64,000 nucleotides of DNA from Sesamum alatum (taxonomy: Eukaryota; Streptophyta; Magnoliopsida; Lamiales; Pedaliaceae): assembly GCA_034509735.1 (NCBI GenBank), contig JACGWO010000011.1:15409866-15473865 (forward strand), in the 5' to 3' direction. The notes beneath the pieces are model-generated. The model was given only the letters and a program-made list of their open reading frames with translations, did no database searches and was not told where the DNA came from. The position numbers were made by a program, and so were the translations under genes. Shown here piece by piece: positions 49,057 to 61,415 of this stretch (position 1 is the first letter of the stretch; each line of letters begins with the position of its first letter).

Positions 49057-49710
49057 ATGGTGGCTAACATGATCATGGCTTCTTCCAAGACTCTAATAAC
49101 CTCTTCCATTCCCCCAACCCCTAAACTCAAATTCCATCCCCACCCACTCCCCCAACTTTCCCTCCCTAAAATAGCGCTGCCCAAATTCGTTAAACTCCAC
49201 CAACTACCCGCCCTCCTCGCCGCCGCCACCACCTTCTCACTCGCCCACGCTCCGCCGTCACTCGCAGTGGAGATCGAAAAGGCAGCCCTTTTCGATTTCA
49301 ATCTCACCTCTCCCATCATAGCATTGGAATTCTTGTTCCTCATGTTTGCCTTGGACAAGGTTTACTACACCCCACTTGGGAATTTCATGGATGAAAGAGA
49401 CGCAGCGATCAGAGAGAAGCTGAACAGCGTGAAGGACACTTCTACAGAGGTGAAGCAGCTGGAGGACCAGGCGGCGGCGGTGATGAAGGCCGCCAGGGCT
49501 GAGATATCGGCCGCCCTCAATAAGATGAAGAAGGAGACTCAGATTGAGGTGGAGCAGAAGCTGGCGGAGGGAAGAAAGAAGGTGGAGACTGAGCTGCAAG
49601 AGGCCTTGGCTAGTTTGGAGAATCAGAAGGAGGAAACTGTGAAAGCACTTGATTCGCAGATTGCAGCCCTTAGTGAGGAGATAGTGAAGAAGGTGCTCCC
49701 TGTTTCTTGA
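49057..49710 (+). CDS. ATPG: Chloroplast ATP synthase CF0 subunit b' (subunit II)
   Basis: This is a single uninterrupted exon of 217 residues. The start at 49057 is preferred over the in-frame ATG at 48958 because it has good context and starts a transit peptide. Residues 1-70 are serine-, proline- and alanine-rich with a thylakoid-transfer-like second part ([19 protein letters not shown]) and a likely cleavage before [14 protein letters not shown]. One membrane helix follows ([20 protein letters not shown]), then a long charged helix to the end ([29 protein letters not shown]). This is the peripheral stalk b' subunit, which pairs with plastid-encoded b (AtpF) to hold CF1 against rotation. 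The nuclear copy is intronless as in other plants. The Arabidopsis counterpart is At4g32260 (PDE334), from memory. Confidence 0.95.
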   Translation: MVANMIMASSKTLITSSIPPTPKLKFHPHPLPQLSLPKIALPKFVKLHQLPALLAAATTFSLAHAPPSLAVEIEKAALFDFNLTSPIIALEFLFLMFALDKVYYTPLGNFMDERDAAIREKLNSVKDTSTEVKQLEDQAAAVMKAARAEISAALNKMKKETQIEVEQKLAEGRKKVETELQEALASLENQKEETVKALDSQIAALSEEIVKKVLPVS

Positions 49711-51243
49711 GAAAAAAATGCATTCTTGGTTGTGGGTTGTGCAAGTTATGTATCTATTTGGGATTTGTAGTTAACTTGGATACCCTTTTTCTTTTCCGTT
49801 CTTTCTTTTGGGTTTTGATTGATGTGATGTGCAATGATCTAAAGACACACTGTATAATTAATGAATGGATGGTGGAGTTACTCTTTTTAAGATTTGTGTT
49901 TAGACTTGAATGATTTTAGTGGCTGATGAGTTCAATTGCATTTGTCTATAAGAGTCTTGCTTACTTTAGATTTCAAAGCAAATTCTGCAGCAAACATTTG
50001 GGCTGTTTTCCTAGTTTATTTGAAAACCTCTCAGGAGTTATTTGAAATGGTAACTCCATCCTTCTTCCAAATTCTTGGTGTTGCTGCGTGATATTATAAA
50101 CTGGAGGGAGTTGTTGATCATACAAATGATGTTAGTTGTTCTTTGATATGAAAATACAAACCTATGTAGCAAATTTTGCTGAAAAGAATCTAATTTGGGA
50201 GCATTTCTCATCATCTGAACTTACTGATTGCTTCCTCTTGCATCCTAAGTTAAAATTCAGAGCATTATTCGCCGATTATTTCCCGAGTTGGGTGAAGTCA
50301 ATCTTCCTGCAATGAGTAACAGTTGAACTGGGAGAAGTATTGTCCATTCGTGAAGTATAGACCTTAAAATAATTCTAGAAAACTTGAAGAATCCATGGCA
50401 GCAATGACTCTGAGTTTCTGTTAGTAGATGGATTAAGTCCTGTGATCCTGAGATGTAGATAGGCAGAAAGAAGCCCGAATCTCAGGACAATCTGCAAGTG
50501 CCTTCTTTCGCTAGCTGTTTATTACATTTTGAGCTTTCAGTTAAAACAAGAGAACATCTTTCACTTTACTCCACATCAGAATCTGTTCATAGTGGCTTTA
50601 GTTAAAGAGGTCATCCGCAATCAGTGATGGCTTCGTTTCAATCGTTTCATGTTGAGCATCCGAACCCAAAATGGTCGCTGCCCCTACAGATGAGAAAAGA
50701 GAGAAAAAGAAAAGGAGAGAGTAAAAAGAAAGGCAGCAGGTTATATCATGGTTTCTCATGCACAAAAGTGTGAACTGCAAGGATGAACCCTTCCTCTTAA
50801 CTTTTTCAATGTTGCTGCCTTTGTGCTTCAATAAGAATATGAGACCTCAGACATCTTTTGATAAGCATGAGAAATCTTATTACAGATTGTGTTCCTGCTG
50901 ATGAATGTCCATCAGATAAACTTGTTCGATCTAGGAATTCATTGCAGAAACGGCGTTTGTGTGCAGCGTGCTTGGAGAACCAACCACAGGAAACTGCAGA
51001 AATAGATGGCTTGTTGCTTATTGATTTCACATCTAAATGAATACTGGAAAACTCCTCTTGTTGTTGAACCAAAATGATGTATACAACATGAAAATCAGGG
51101 CTCAGGAACAGAAGCTGCTGAAGATTTTCTGAGGAGAAAAAAAGAACTCATAGGATAGCTACTATTCCTCATGGACATGAAATGCCCATAAGTGGCAAAT
51201 ACTTGACCACAAATTAGCTAACTTTATCACAATAATAGTATGG
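49711..51243. other. Intergenic DNA, possible orphan exon
   Basis: After the ATPG 3' untranslated region (about 49711-49920) there is no clear gene. At 50884-51040 a plus-strand stretch preceded by the acceptor-like ttattacag stays open to a stop (DCVPADECPSDKLVRSRNSL onward, then LCAACLENQPQE). Its composition looks coding, but upstream exons and homology are not apparent. It may be a terminal exon of a decayed gene or a chance frame. Confidence 0.35.
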
Positions 51244-51474
51244 CATAATTACATTTACACTCTTAACTTATGATTTGTTTACACAAATCACCTTTATCTT
51301 TTGCATAATTACTATTGAATTCACCCCCGACAGCCTAAAAGCAAAGAAAGTTTGTGTGATGGTGTTGGTATTTTTTTTTTTTTTTTTTTTTTTTGTGATG
51401 ATGTGTAGTTATTCAAAAAATAAAGATGATTTGTATAAACAAACCATAAATTAGAGGGTGTACATGTAATTATC
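51244..51474. mobile_element. Short foldback MITE (231 bp)
   Basis: The left arm from 51244 (ataattacatttacactctt, atgatttgtttacacaaatc) pairs with the right arm ending at 51474 (gtgtacatgtaattat) over about 70 bp. The loop contains a T tract (about 51369-51394). The flanking words aatagta appear on both sides, compatible with an imperfect 9-10 bp duplication. Confidence 0.7.
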
Positions 51475-51539
51475 AATAGTAATAATGTGCGGGATGTAGA
51501 TGATCATCCAAGTAACATGCAGTAGAGTAGAGGAGATTC

Positions 51540-51790
51540 ATTTTGAATTGGAGGATATGAATTTTATTAATCGAAAGTAAAGTAATTACATTCAGTCTTG
51601 TCGGTCTATCGAACAGAGACAATTACAAACAATCAAACCAATAATATCACATAAACTAACACTTAGCTAATACAGCAACAAATCATACTTACTACACAGT
51701 AAAAATAATATCAACCCACACAAATGTTCGAACCCATGACCTTTAGGATCATGGGGCCTCAGCTTCATCAATTAAGTTCGGCTTCCTTGA
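51540..51790 (-). mobile_element. Possible SINE, minus strand
   Basis: On the minus strand, a B-box-like gtcatgggttcgaaca occurs at about 51725-51740, preceded at tRNA-like spacing by aagctgaggcccc, a weak A-box. The body runs to the AT-rich region near 51540. The tRNA resemblance is modest and the ends are unclear. Confidence 0.35.
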
Positions 51791-52329
51791 CAGAGTAAAG
51801 GAGATTCTTGATAGAATATTTGTATAAACAGTTAATTAAACATATTATAAAATATTTTAAAGACTTATACAAAAACCCTTTAAATGTAAAAGTAAGATGA
51901 GTTGGTTTGGGTTTCACTTTCATGCAATTTATTAAATTATGAATTAATGATGGAAGTGGACAAGAGAGTGGAATCAAAATTAACAAGCTACTGTGACTTG
52001 CAAACACTGCCGTCTTTAAAACAAGTTTACAAAAATCAAATAGAATTGGAGACGTTTCTAATTTCATTCTTGTACGAATGAGAGACCTATAATTCACAAA
52101 ATTACATTAAATCCAAGAAAGAGTGCAGAGGAGAATTTAATCTGAAATTTCACTTCCCATCATTTTCTCACTGTACGTGAGAATGTGATTACAATAAATA
52201 CGTAATGGAATATTATTTCTTAATTTTTGAAATTGATTTTATGTTTAATTAGCTCATCTCATCTCATGTTTGCAAAAATAAGAAATAACTTTTCGTTTTT
52301 TTTTTTTGTGATAATTCATGTCAAAGACG

Positions 52330-53060
52330 TTAAAATCATAACATATTTGCTATATTTGGTTTTATTTTTTCCTCATCTCCGAGATGGTGATAAAACAAAA
52401 TCAATTCTTCCATATATACATACATATATCTACAAATAAACAAATATTATTATATACATATATATATTTATAAAAAATATATAAAAAAGATATGATTTAA
52501 CAATGAACAGTATTTTTTGTCTCATAATATACAACACCAAATATTATGTTTGGTTTTGTTTTTGAAATGTGTTGTTTTATTTTGTGGAGATAGAGAGAGA
52601 ATAACAATAATAATAATAATAAATAAATAAACAAATGTATATTAGAGATAGGGTGTATATCTGGATTTATTTTTGGAGTTAATTTTAAATAGTGTGAAAA
52701 AATATATTGTATATTGTGTTGTATATTTAGAGACAAAAAAACATTATTCATTATCAAATCATGTCTCTTTTATATATTTTTATATATGTATATATGTATA
52801 TAGTAATATTTTTTTATATGTATTGTATTATATATTGGGAGATAAAAAATATTGTTCATTGTCAAATCATGTCTCTATTATATATTTTTATAAATGTATA
52901 TAATAATATTTATTTATTTATAGGTGGATTGCATGTATATATGAAAGAACGGATCAAAACACTCTGTAAAAATATTTTGAATAATGTTATATTTGACTTT
53001 GTTTTCTCACTTCCTCATAAACGGAATGAAAATAAAACCAAATATTGCCAATGATTCTCT
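52330..53060. mobile_element. Nested inverted and direct repeat element
   Basis: The outer arms pair inversely: tatatttggttttatttttt (about 52353) with aaataaaaccaaatattgcc (about 53030). Inside, a segment with agacaaaaaaacattattca and aatcatgtctctttta (about 52730-52775) recurs directly at 52838-52885 and inversely at about 52492-52540. This is a foldback element whose inner arm has been duplicated. It is non-coding, with TA-rich spacers. Confidence 0.7.
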
Positions 53061-53191
53061 TCACTTTCTATATTTGAGAATAATGAATGAAATAAAGTTT
53101 GGAGATTTTTCCAAAAATAGATTTTAATTGGGATTTGAAAAGAAAAGCAAAATTCAATGCAAAATATATTTATATTAATATTAGGAGAAGG

Positions 53192-54177
53192 AATAATTGA
53201 ATGCGCAAGCACGATGGCGTACGTAAGCCTAATCCACACCGTCTCTCTCTCTCTCTCTCTCTCTCTCCAGATTACTCTCTCTTTCTTTCTCTCTCTTTAT
53301 ATTTACTTTCTTTCTCTCTCACTTTCTTTCACTCTCTCCCTTCCGTTCTTCCATTTTCTGTAGACCCTCTGTAATTATTTATTGATTTATCATCCTTTAA
53401 ATCACGAAGATGATCGGTTATTACTCTTATTTTGTTTAATTCTTCGAAATTCCGGACTTCTTCTTTGCCTTTGTTTTCTTTTTCCATATACTTTGATTTC
53501 ATCACTATCTTTTCCTGCTCCAGACTATCAGTAAGTTTCCTTGTGTAATTCCTGTTTAATATTCACTTCTTAATCGGAGTATGTGGCTGCATATTTGTAT
53601 ATTGACCAGTTTTCTCTATGTTTCTCGTGGAACTCAGCGATTTGCCTGTTGCTCAGTGAATTTCCGTAAAGAACGAAACTTGAAAATTATGAGTTTTTTT
53701 AGTTGTTGAATGATCCCTGCATAAACATATTTCTTAAACGAAACTTATTCGTTATCTTTGATTGAATATTGGGTTTTATTTGAAGCTTGAAAGTTCTCTG
53801 TCTCCGAAGCTTAAAAGAAAAGTGAGAATGATTTTTCTGTATTTGGAGGTAGCCTGTTAATCAGAAATTTCGACCAGACGTGACCCGTGTTAGTTGGGTA
53901 TATTTGTTGCTTACCAAAAAAATGCTGTCTTTGTCAACTCTAATCTCTTTTAAGGGACGTAACTATGCTTATTTCTTGCTGTTGCTTCTGACGCATTATA
54001 TGTTCATGAATCGGAATGAAATCTGTACATTGTTTTATGATTCATGTATATGGATTTCTGGTTTTTTGTGTATCTTTTTCACGCATTTGTTCTATCTTCT
54101 TGTTTACCTTTTGACATTTGTTATTGACGTGGTCAGTGATCTCCTTGTGAATAATTTTATCTCAATATTTTAGGAGA
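53192..54177 (+). promoter_or_regulatory. 5' leader and leader intron of the KOC1-like gene
   Basis: A CT microsatellite (about 53240-53268) and further pyrimidine-rich sequence (to 53345) precede the probable transcript start. A leader intron appears to run from the donor in ctatcagtaagtttcc (53531) to the acceptor in atattttag (54173), just before the start codon at 54178. Pyrimidine-rich leaders with a long first intron are common in plant housekeeping genes. Confidence 0.6.
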
Positions 54178-56554
54178 ATGGCGGGACAAGTTGTTGCTAA
54201 TCAGCCAGCGTCTTCATTTGACTTTGTGTTTGTGGAAGGAGACTCTATTCAGAGTGGTGCTGTTGTTGCATCATCTAACCAGATCAACCCATGGATTGAC
54301 CCAACATCAATTAAACTCAGGCACCGGATGGGAAGAGGGCCCTTTGGTGATGTTTGGCTAGCGACTCATCATCGCACATCTGAAGACTATGAAGAGTATC
54401 ATGAAGTTGCTGTTAAGGTGTTGCATCCAATTAAAGAAGACAATATTAGAGATGTCTTGAATAGGTTGGGTAATTTAATTTCTAAGTGCCAAGGGTTAGA
54501 AACAGTTTGTTGGCTCCATGGACTTTCAGTTATAAATAAGAAAGTGAGTTTTCTATTTGACCTTTGGCTGTAATGCTAAGAATCAGCTAGCTTTCCCCTT
54601 ACCTCATGTCAAAAGGATAAGATAAAAGAAAGGAATTCCAGATACTCTTTATCTGAAGCATTTTGTGTTTCATTCTTCTAGATATGCATTGTCATGAAAT
54701 TTTATGAAGGCTCGGTCGGAGACAAGATGGCTCGCTTCAAAGGAGGGAAGCTTTCACTAACTGATGTTCTGAGGTGATCTTTGTATTGTATCAGGAGGAT
54801 TGTTCTTGTGGAGATGAACTTTTTTCTGAACTTAAAAATTGCAGGAAAACTATAGCATACTTACTGCCGCTGTGATTATATCCACAGGTATGGGGCAGAT
54901 CTAGCTCAAGGAATAATGGACCTGCATGCAAAAGAGATCCTTATTCTCAACCTTAAACCTTTTAATTTCCTCTTGAATGCAAATGACCAGGCAATTGTTG
55001 GAGATATTGGTATCCCTTATGTACTGTTAGGGATTTCATTGCCCAGTACTGACATGGCTCGGCGACTTGGTACTCCTAATTACATGGCTCCAGAACAATG
55101 GCAACCAGAAGTAAGAGGTCCGATATCGGTGGAGACTGATTCATGGGGATTTGGTTGCAGCATATTGGAGATGTTAACTGGAACACAGCCTTGGAGTGGT
55201 AAATCAATTGAGGAAATATACAAACTGGTTGTAACGAAGCAAGAAAAACCTCATATTCCCAGTGGGCTTCCTCCTGCAGTTGAGAATGTCATTATTGGTT
55301 GTTTTGAGTATGACTTCAGGAGTCGCCCTGTCATGGCAGATATTTTGCATGCTTTTAAGAGGTATCATCTTACCCAGTCACTTTCTTTTTGGCATTAGAT
55401 TATAGTTGAGAAACTTTTCGAATTACTCCAATTAGTTTCTTGTTTCGACTGTCACATCATCGGTAGACATATTTGGGGTCTAACGGTTAAAATCTAGGAT
55501 TTTTCTGCTAAAATGGAAAAAGATTAGGTTGAAAATTGATGGCCCTCATAGTTCAAGTTAAGATTTCAGATGGTTTAGCATATACTTCTAAGCCAAATTT
55601 TACTGAATTTGCAGTTCACAGAGTACAGTTAACCAGGATGGAGGCTGGACAGGTCTTGGAAGTAAAATGATAAGGGAGAAGCCAGGAGGTGTTGGTTATA
55701 CAGAGTGGTTCCTTGCAAAGGATCACCTCCAAGTTGGTGACATGGTCCGATCTAGGAAATCACCAAACTCATGCAACCCCAAAAATATGGATATTCCCGA
55801 GGGGACTGTAGTTGGTCTAGAACGGGACACCGACCAAGATGGATTTGTGTTAGTGAGGGTACATGGACTTCATGACCCAATAAGAGTTCATGTTTCAACA
55901 TTGGAGCGGGTCACGTTTGGCTTGGCTGCTGGAGATTGGGTCCGGCTAAAGAAAGAAGACAAGAAGCACTCACCAGTAGGTGTTCTCCATTCCATCGGCC
56001 GTGATGGAAGTGTAGCTGTTGCATTTATAGGACTGGAGACTCTTTGGAAGGGTGACTATTCACAATTCCATATGGCAAAACCCTATTGTGTGGGACAGTT
56101 TGTGAAGCTCAAATCAAACGTATTTAGCCCTCGGTTTGAATGGCCTAGAAAAAGAGGGGGAGAGTGGGCAACAGGGAGAATTTGTCAGGTGCTGCCTAAT
56201 GGCTGCCTCATTGTGAAGTTCCCAGGCAGACTGGCAATTGGGGATGAGAACAACATCTTCTTGGGTGATCCAGCTGAAGTTGAACTAGTATCATTCAACA
56301 CTTGCCATACCATGGTGAAAAAGTACCAACATCTAGAGGATTTTCACTGGGCTGTAAGGCCACTGCTGATAGCGTTGGGTCTATTTACTGCGATGAAGAT
56401 GGGGCTTTTTGTTGGAAAGAAAGTGGGGAGGGGGAAATCAAGTGAAAAGAACGGAAAAAACCTTGTTGTGCAAAATGACAATCAAAATGTGGATGGCCAG
56501 AGTGCTTCCAATGCTCCATGGCGTCCTCCAAAGGTTACTAACATTTTCAGATGA
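54178..56554 (+). CDS. KOC1: Outer chloroplast envelope kinase (KOC1-like)
   Basis: Four exons: 54178-54543, 54682-54773, 54888-55361 and 55615-56554, totalling 1872 nt and 623 residues. An N-terminal kinase domain has the P-loop GRGPFGDVW (residues 52-60), lysine in EVAVKVL (K80) and a MAPEQW segment. In the catalytic loop the HRD aspartate is replaced by asparagine (ILNLKPFN, N174), and DFG is DIG (192-194). A region of SH3/MIB-like beta repeats follows (GYTEWFLAKDHLQVGDMVRS; VSTLERVTFGLAAGDWVRLK), as in KEG-type proteins. A C-terminal membrane helix (RPLLIALGLFTAMKMGLFVG, about 556-578) anchors it. Arabidopsis KOC1 (At4g32250) sits in the outer envelope and phosphorylates TOC import receptors. 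The same architecture and neighbours support orthology. Confidence 0.9.
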
Positions 56555-57402
56555 TGTGTTACATGAACTGACTGTTGCAGGGTGCTTGTAAATTAACCGT
56601 AATACCAGCTAAGTTGATTGTTGAATTTCCGGTCTTTTCTGAAGGATTACTTGGGGACTGAACTTGGAAACTTTAACTGGTAACCCGTTATGTAAATAGA
56701 TGGGGTTGGCCTTCATTTATCTCTGCGCATCATTCGTGTACATGAATATTAATCGTCTGTTGGGTTGGCTGTTTAGGTTCATGTGTTTTATTGGTCACGC
56801 CTATAGTATTGATGGACAAAGCCCTCTTATGGAAGAAACTCCTTGTTGGGTGTTTGCAGCGTGTGTTTAATTCATGAAAGGCCATCAGCGTCTATTGATA
56901 GGAAGTAGAGTCCCCATTCTACCAGATGCAACAACCAACAACTGCATGAAAAATGAAAACAAACGTTCTGCAAACTGAGATGTTTGCTTATGTCATGTGG
57001 AGCAGAGATTGGTACCCAATTTTCATGCATCAAATTCAGGTTTTATAAAGGGAAAAGAGATGACAAAATCCGACAATAACATGCAGTATAAGCCACCCTG
57101 CTCATTTCAAATTTGATCAGGAATCATTATTAGGGAAAGGCGAAATCGCAGTTCAAGTAGAAACTAACATTGCACCTACCCTAGAACATAGAACTGATAG
57201 AAGTAAAACTTTTCTGTCTTATTAACATTCCTTTGTGCAACAAATAACAGCTGAAAAAACAACCAACCACTGCAACATACTACCGCCCAGGAACTTTATA
57301 TCCCGGAATACATGAGCAGATATGTCCAACTTCGCATCGACTACATTAAACAATTGGTTAGATGCCTACACCTCTATAAAGTTGAGAAATTGAAAAACTG
57401 TT
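56555..57402. other. Convergent 3' spacer
   Basis: This separates the ends of two convergent genes and contains both 3' untranslated regions. An open frame continues a little past the KOC1 stop in another phase but carries nothing recognisable. No further gene is seen. Confidence 0.6.
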
Positions 57403-60285
57403 TTACTGGCTTGTATCACCCGCAATACCCGCTTCTTTGACAAGCTGCTCAGTCAACGTCAGAAGCCGGGAAAGTTCTGATTTAACTTCTCCAGAACACT
57501 CATTGTCACTGATTGCATTTATCCTAGCCTCAGAGAGATTCTGCTCGAAAAGGCTAGTGTCATAATCAGCCTCGATGCTCAAACTAGCTTTGTTCAGAAG
57601 CTCTCTACTCATCTCTGTGATCTTTTGTAGAGCACTAGTGGCAGCTTCGACTTCCAGTTGAGCTGCTTCTAGTTGCAGTTTCTCAATTGCAAGGTCCCCA
57701 ACACTCTTTTCACCAATTCTTTCCTGTGCCAAAGCATTAAGTTGTCTGAGATCTTCTTTATCTCGCATCATTTCTCTCTTCAGTTCTGTTATTTCCTTTT
57801 CTCTAGCATCCAATTTTTTGAGGACCATTTTTAGCTCCTCATCTTTAATGGTGAGAGCCTTCTGCGCCGCAAGAATTTCCATTTCCTTTGCTCTCAGGCT
57901 TTGTCGGGTAAACTCAAGTTCAGCTTCAAGCTGTTTTTTCTGCCACTTAAAACCATCAGCTGGACTATCTAGCAATGGAGGTGGCAATCTGACATTGTCC
58001 TGATCAAGTGGGCTCAGTGCATTACAGCCTTCCTCATTAAATGATAGAACCACTTCCTTAGTTAGATCTACAATTTTTTCCACCACTGTCTCAGCTTCTG
58101 CGAATCTTAATTTTGCATTGCTTAGTTCATGTTGCATAGTTTGCGCATGTTCATCCTTCTCCTTTAGCATGGACATTGCTTGACGAAGCTCATCTTCTCT
58201 GCTGAACAAAATTCCCTTTAGTTCAGAAATCTCCTGATTTACTTCCTCCAACATCTTTTTTGCATCTGAGAGTTCCAAGTTCTTCTCTTCCAGTACAAGT
58301 TGAAGGGAAGCATGTCCAGATCTTAATTGCTGGATCTCTAGCCTTGCTTCCACCAATTCTGACTCTTTAGCCTTGAGAAGAGTGTGTGTTTGTTCAAATG
58401 CAGCACTCTTATCGTCTATCTCCTTCTGCAGAGCCATAATCTCCTGAATTGCTTCTTCCAAGGATGATTTCTCGTTTTCTAATTCGTTCTGTAACTCACC
58501 AATAAGCTCTTTCTCCATGGATAAATCCCTTTCAAGCTCCTTGTTTCGAGCTTCAGCAACCCTTAGTTTCACTCTCTCACTCTCCACTTCTACTTCAGCA
58601 TCTCTCAGACTTTTCATATAAGACATAACACTCCTCCTTTGCTCTTCAAGTTCTGTAAGCTGCCTTTCCAACAGCTGATCTTGACCTTCCATTTGCTGTC
58701 TAGAGGAAGCCAATGCTTTCTGAGATGAAACCAGCTCAGACCTCACATCTGAAAGAAGCTTCTTTACTTTTCCAAACTCCTCCAGAGTTTCATTTGCTTT
58801 CCCAACATGGTTAGATGTTTCCTCTGCCAGTTTCTTCAGTTCCTCTTGTGCCACTAGCCAATCCATTGTTTGCTTCTCCAACTTTGCTTCAGCAACTTTC
58901 AATTTCTCAGCTTCACTCTTCTGCATGCTGATGGAAATTTCTAGCTCATCCTCTTTCTTATGTATTTCCCTCTGGAGTTGCTGGAGCTCAACCTCTTGCT
59001 TCTCTACAATTTTATTTGCTTCATCCAGGAGCCCGGCCATGGATCTGAGTTCTGCTTCAGCATTGGCAGCTTCTTCACTCTTCTTCATCAATTCATGTTT
59101 CATCTTTATGATTTCCTCTTCTTTAGCTGAGAGAGCTGATTGAGAGGCTGATATCTCCTGATCCCTCTCCTTCAGACGAAGTTTAAGATCCCCAATTTCT
59201 GTGGCTTGAGATGCTAAGTCTATACTGGCCAGTCTCAGCTCCTCTTCTAGTGTTTCGTGCTTCAGTCTAGCAGCAATTATTTCTTCTTCTCGTCGCTCCA
59301 GGTCCTTCCTGGCACGATTAATTTCATTGTACTCGGACAAGACTTTCCTCTCAGCATCTTGCAGATCTTCTTCCTTCTTCTTCAAAGATGCCAGAGCAGC
59401 CTGAAGATCAGATTCCAGCTTCACAAGATTCACACCCAACTCAGCAGCATGGGATGAATGAGGATCTCTCCCTATCTGTTCCTCAAGTTTCTGTGTTTGA
59501 GCAAACAGCCTCTCCAGAAGAATCCTGGCTGGTTCAGTTGCCCCATTGTCACTAATGCTCGACGATCTCCTGCTTTCTAACACTGATTTGACAATCCACA
59601 AGTACTGAAATTTTCTTCTTTGTGGCTTCAAAAACCCCAATCTCTTATGCTTCAATTTGAGATCAGAATAGGATAACTGCACAAGCCTTTCAAAGTCACA
59701 ACCTCATATAAAATACAAGAAACTGTGTATTGCTGCATCAAGCTAATACTGCGTTGGCAACAGCTCAACTAATATGCCAATAGTAACTCCAGCAAAAAGT
59801 AGTGTCACACTGAAATCCTTTCCCTCGCTGCAGATGTTTAGAGGAACATTCGGAATTTACAAAGAAAAAGTAATCACAGGAAGAGCATATCAATACAGAC
59901 AAATTATGACAAAGAGGGTACTAATTTGGCTGTTTTTCAGGATTAAAGTTGTCATACAAATGGTAACAAACTGCCGTTCATCTTTCCTTTTATTCTTCTA
60001 AGTTCAATTATTCATCTCATACTGAAAATTAATCGAGGAATTTCCGATGTTCTGAGTGCATTACCGGAGGGTGCAACGAAGAAACAACAAAAAATGGCTT
60101 ACAAAAAAGCGAGTATGTGCATAAGATTTACTATTAATAATGAAAACAAAATCCAGCAGCAAATAACAGAAGTTAATTACATTAAAAAAATTCAAAATCT
60201 GTAAAACACATATGAGGGAGAGAGAGAGAGAGACCTGAGAGAGGTGATGAGAAGAAGGAAGAGAAAAAGAGGCAGAAAGCGCCAT
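57403..60285 (-). CDS. PII1: Chloroplast coiled-coil starch-initiation protein (MRC/PII1-like)
   Basis: Two exons: 60235-60285 (MALSASFSLPSSHHLSQ) and 57403-59676, totalling 2325 nt and 774 residues. The short first exon plus the basic, serine-rich start of exon 2 (LKLKHKRLGFLKPQRRKF) form a chloroplast transit peptide. Almost all of the rest (about residues 70-680) is heptad-repeat coiled coil, with a break near CNALSPLDQDNVRLPPPL. The family position and size fit MRC/PII1 (Arabidopsis At4g32190, about 780 residues). That protein works with starch synthase SS4 and the MFP1/PTST2 group to set how many starch granules start in each chloroplast. The first exon lies 5' of a 558-bp intron. It is too short to find by ORF length alone. 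Assignment rests on architecture, transit peptide and synteny. Confidence 0.88.
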
Positions 60286-61415
60286 GGTTCATTTGGTGAG
60301 CACATGTGATCTGAAACGGACGTTTACATAGAGCAAGGCCAAGGTTGGGACTCCCATGGATGCTGGAACTCAAATACTAAGAGTGAGAATCTCAAGGAAT
60401 AGAAAGAAATCTTCAAGGTGTGGGAAAGGATAGGAAATGGAGGGAAATTGAGGAGCACGTTAGCACTCTGAAGGAGAGACGGCGTAGGAATGATGCTATA
60501 AATATAATCTGATAGCGGCAGTGGGCAGTGGGCAGTGGGCAGGGCAAGGCTTTCTTGTCACCGTCGTCCACCATTTACGACTTCAAAAGAGTTGGAGGGG
60601 TGTTTTCGGAAATAATCACCCCAATTTCTAACTTAATATGATGAATTTTGAGGTCTTTATTTAAGAGTGAATAATAATCCTATTTATTTGTTGTTGTCTT
60701 GTCGTGTATTCAAAGGGATATCGATCACATCTTCAATTAATTGTTGGGGGTAAATAATAATCTTTAATTAGCAATAACGAATATTATATGGACCACGTCC
60801 CTCTTACAATTTCAAGAACAAGATTCAAATGGAAGCAAAGGGAAAGGGGGGTCACTTCAGCGTCTGCCACCTGTAGTTTCCGATCACCACTAGAACTAAA
60901 GTAAAACGTCTATTTTGGGCCCACTTTGTTAATGCACAACTCACGAGACTTATTGCTCTTTTCTGCCATTTCTCTCTTGTGTCTTCATTTCTTCTTTCTT
61001 TTGGTATTAGTTTTCTTCATGTTTCAAAAAAACAGTTATCTCACAATTCAAAACCCATTGCATTGCTCCATCTACATACTCCGTCTTTTTCAGCTCGAAA
61101 CCCAGCTGCCCGCCTGTCAATCACCATTCATCCCTGTCTAACTAATCACATAATTTCCCATACCTTTCATTATCCAAACACGATAACAGTTACAAAAAAT
61201 TGTTACCACATGCTCACCTGACCAAATGAACCACTATTCTATTTACTATGTCCACAAAACTGTACCTGAGCCTGAGTGTGAGAATTGAAAGCTATACTCA
61301 AATCAGTTCGATGTACTGCATACAAGGGATGCTGTGGAAGTACAAGAAACAACTCTCACATTATAATGGGGAGTCGTACATGGCCTACCTGAATTTACAA
61401 CATTCCTCAAAAGTG
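60286..61415. promoter_or_regulatory. PII1 promoter region
   Basis: On the minus strand a TATA-like ttatatttatagc lies at about 60497-60509, which would place the start near 60470. The heptamer cagtggg is repeated several times at 60516-60541. The rest, to the end of the EREL-like gene, is AT-rich spacer with that gene's 3' untranslated region near 61300-61415. Confidence 0.4.

Noticed and set aside
49258..49599. 113-residue minus-strand ORF over ATPG
   Set aside because: It is a shadow of the charged coiled-coil frame: leucine/histidine repeats arise from reversed GAG/AAG codons.
52400..53060. Small lysine/isoleucine-rich ORFs
   Set aside because: These are AT-rich low-complexity frames inside a foldback element, with no codon bias or domain.
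57818..59457. Plus-strand ORFs opposite the PII1-like gene
   Set aside because: Serine- and phenylalanine-rich translations are antisense shadows of the coiled coil.
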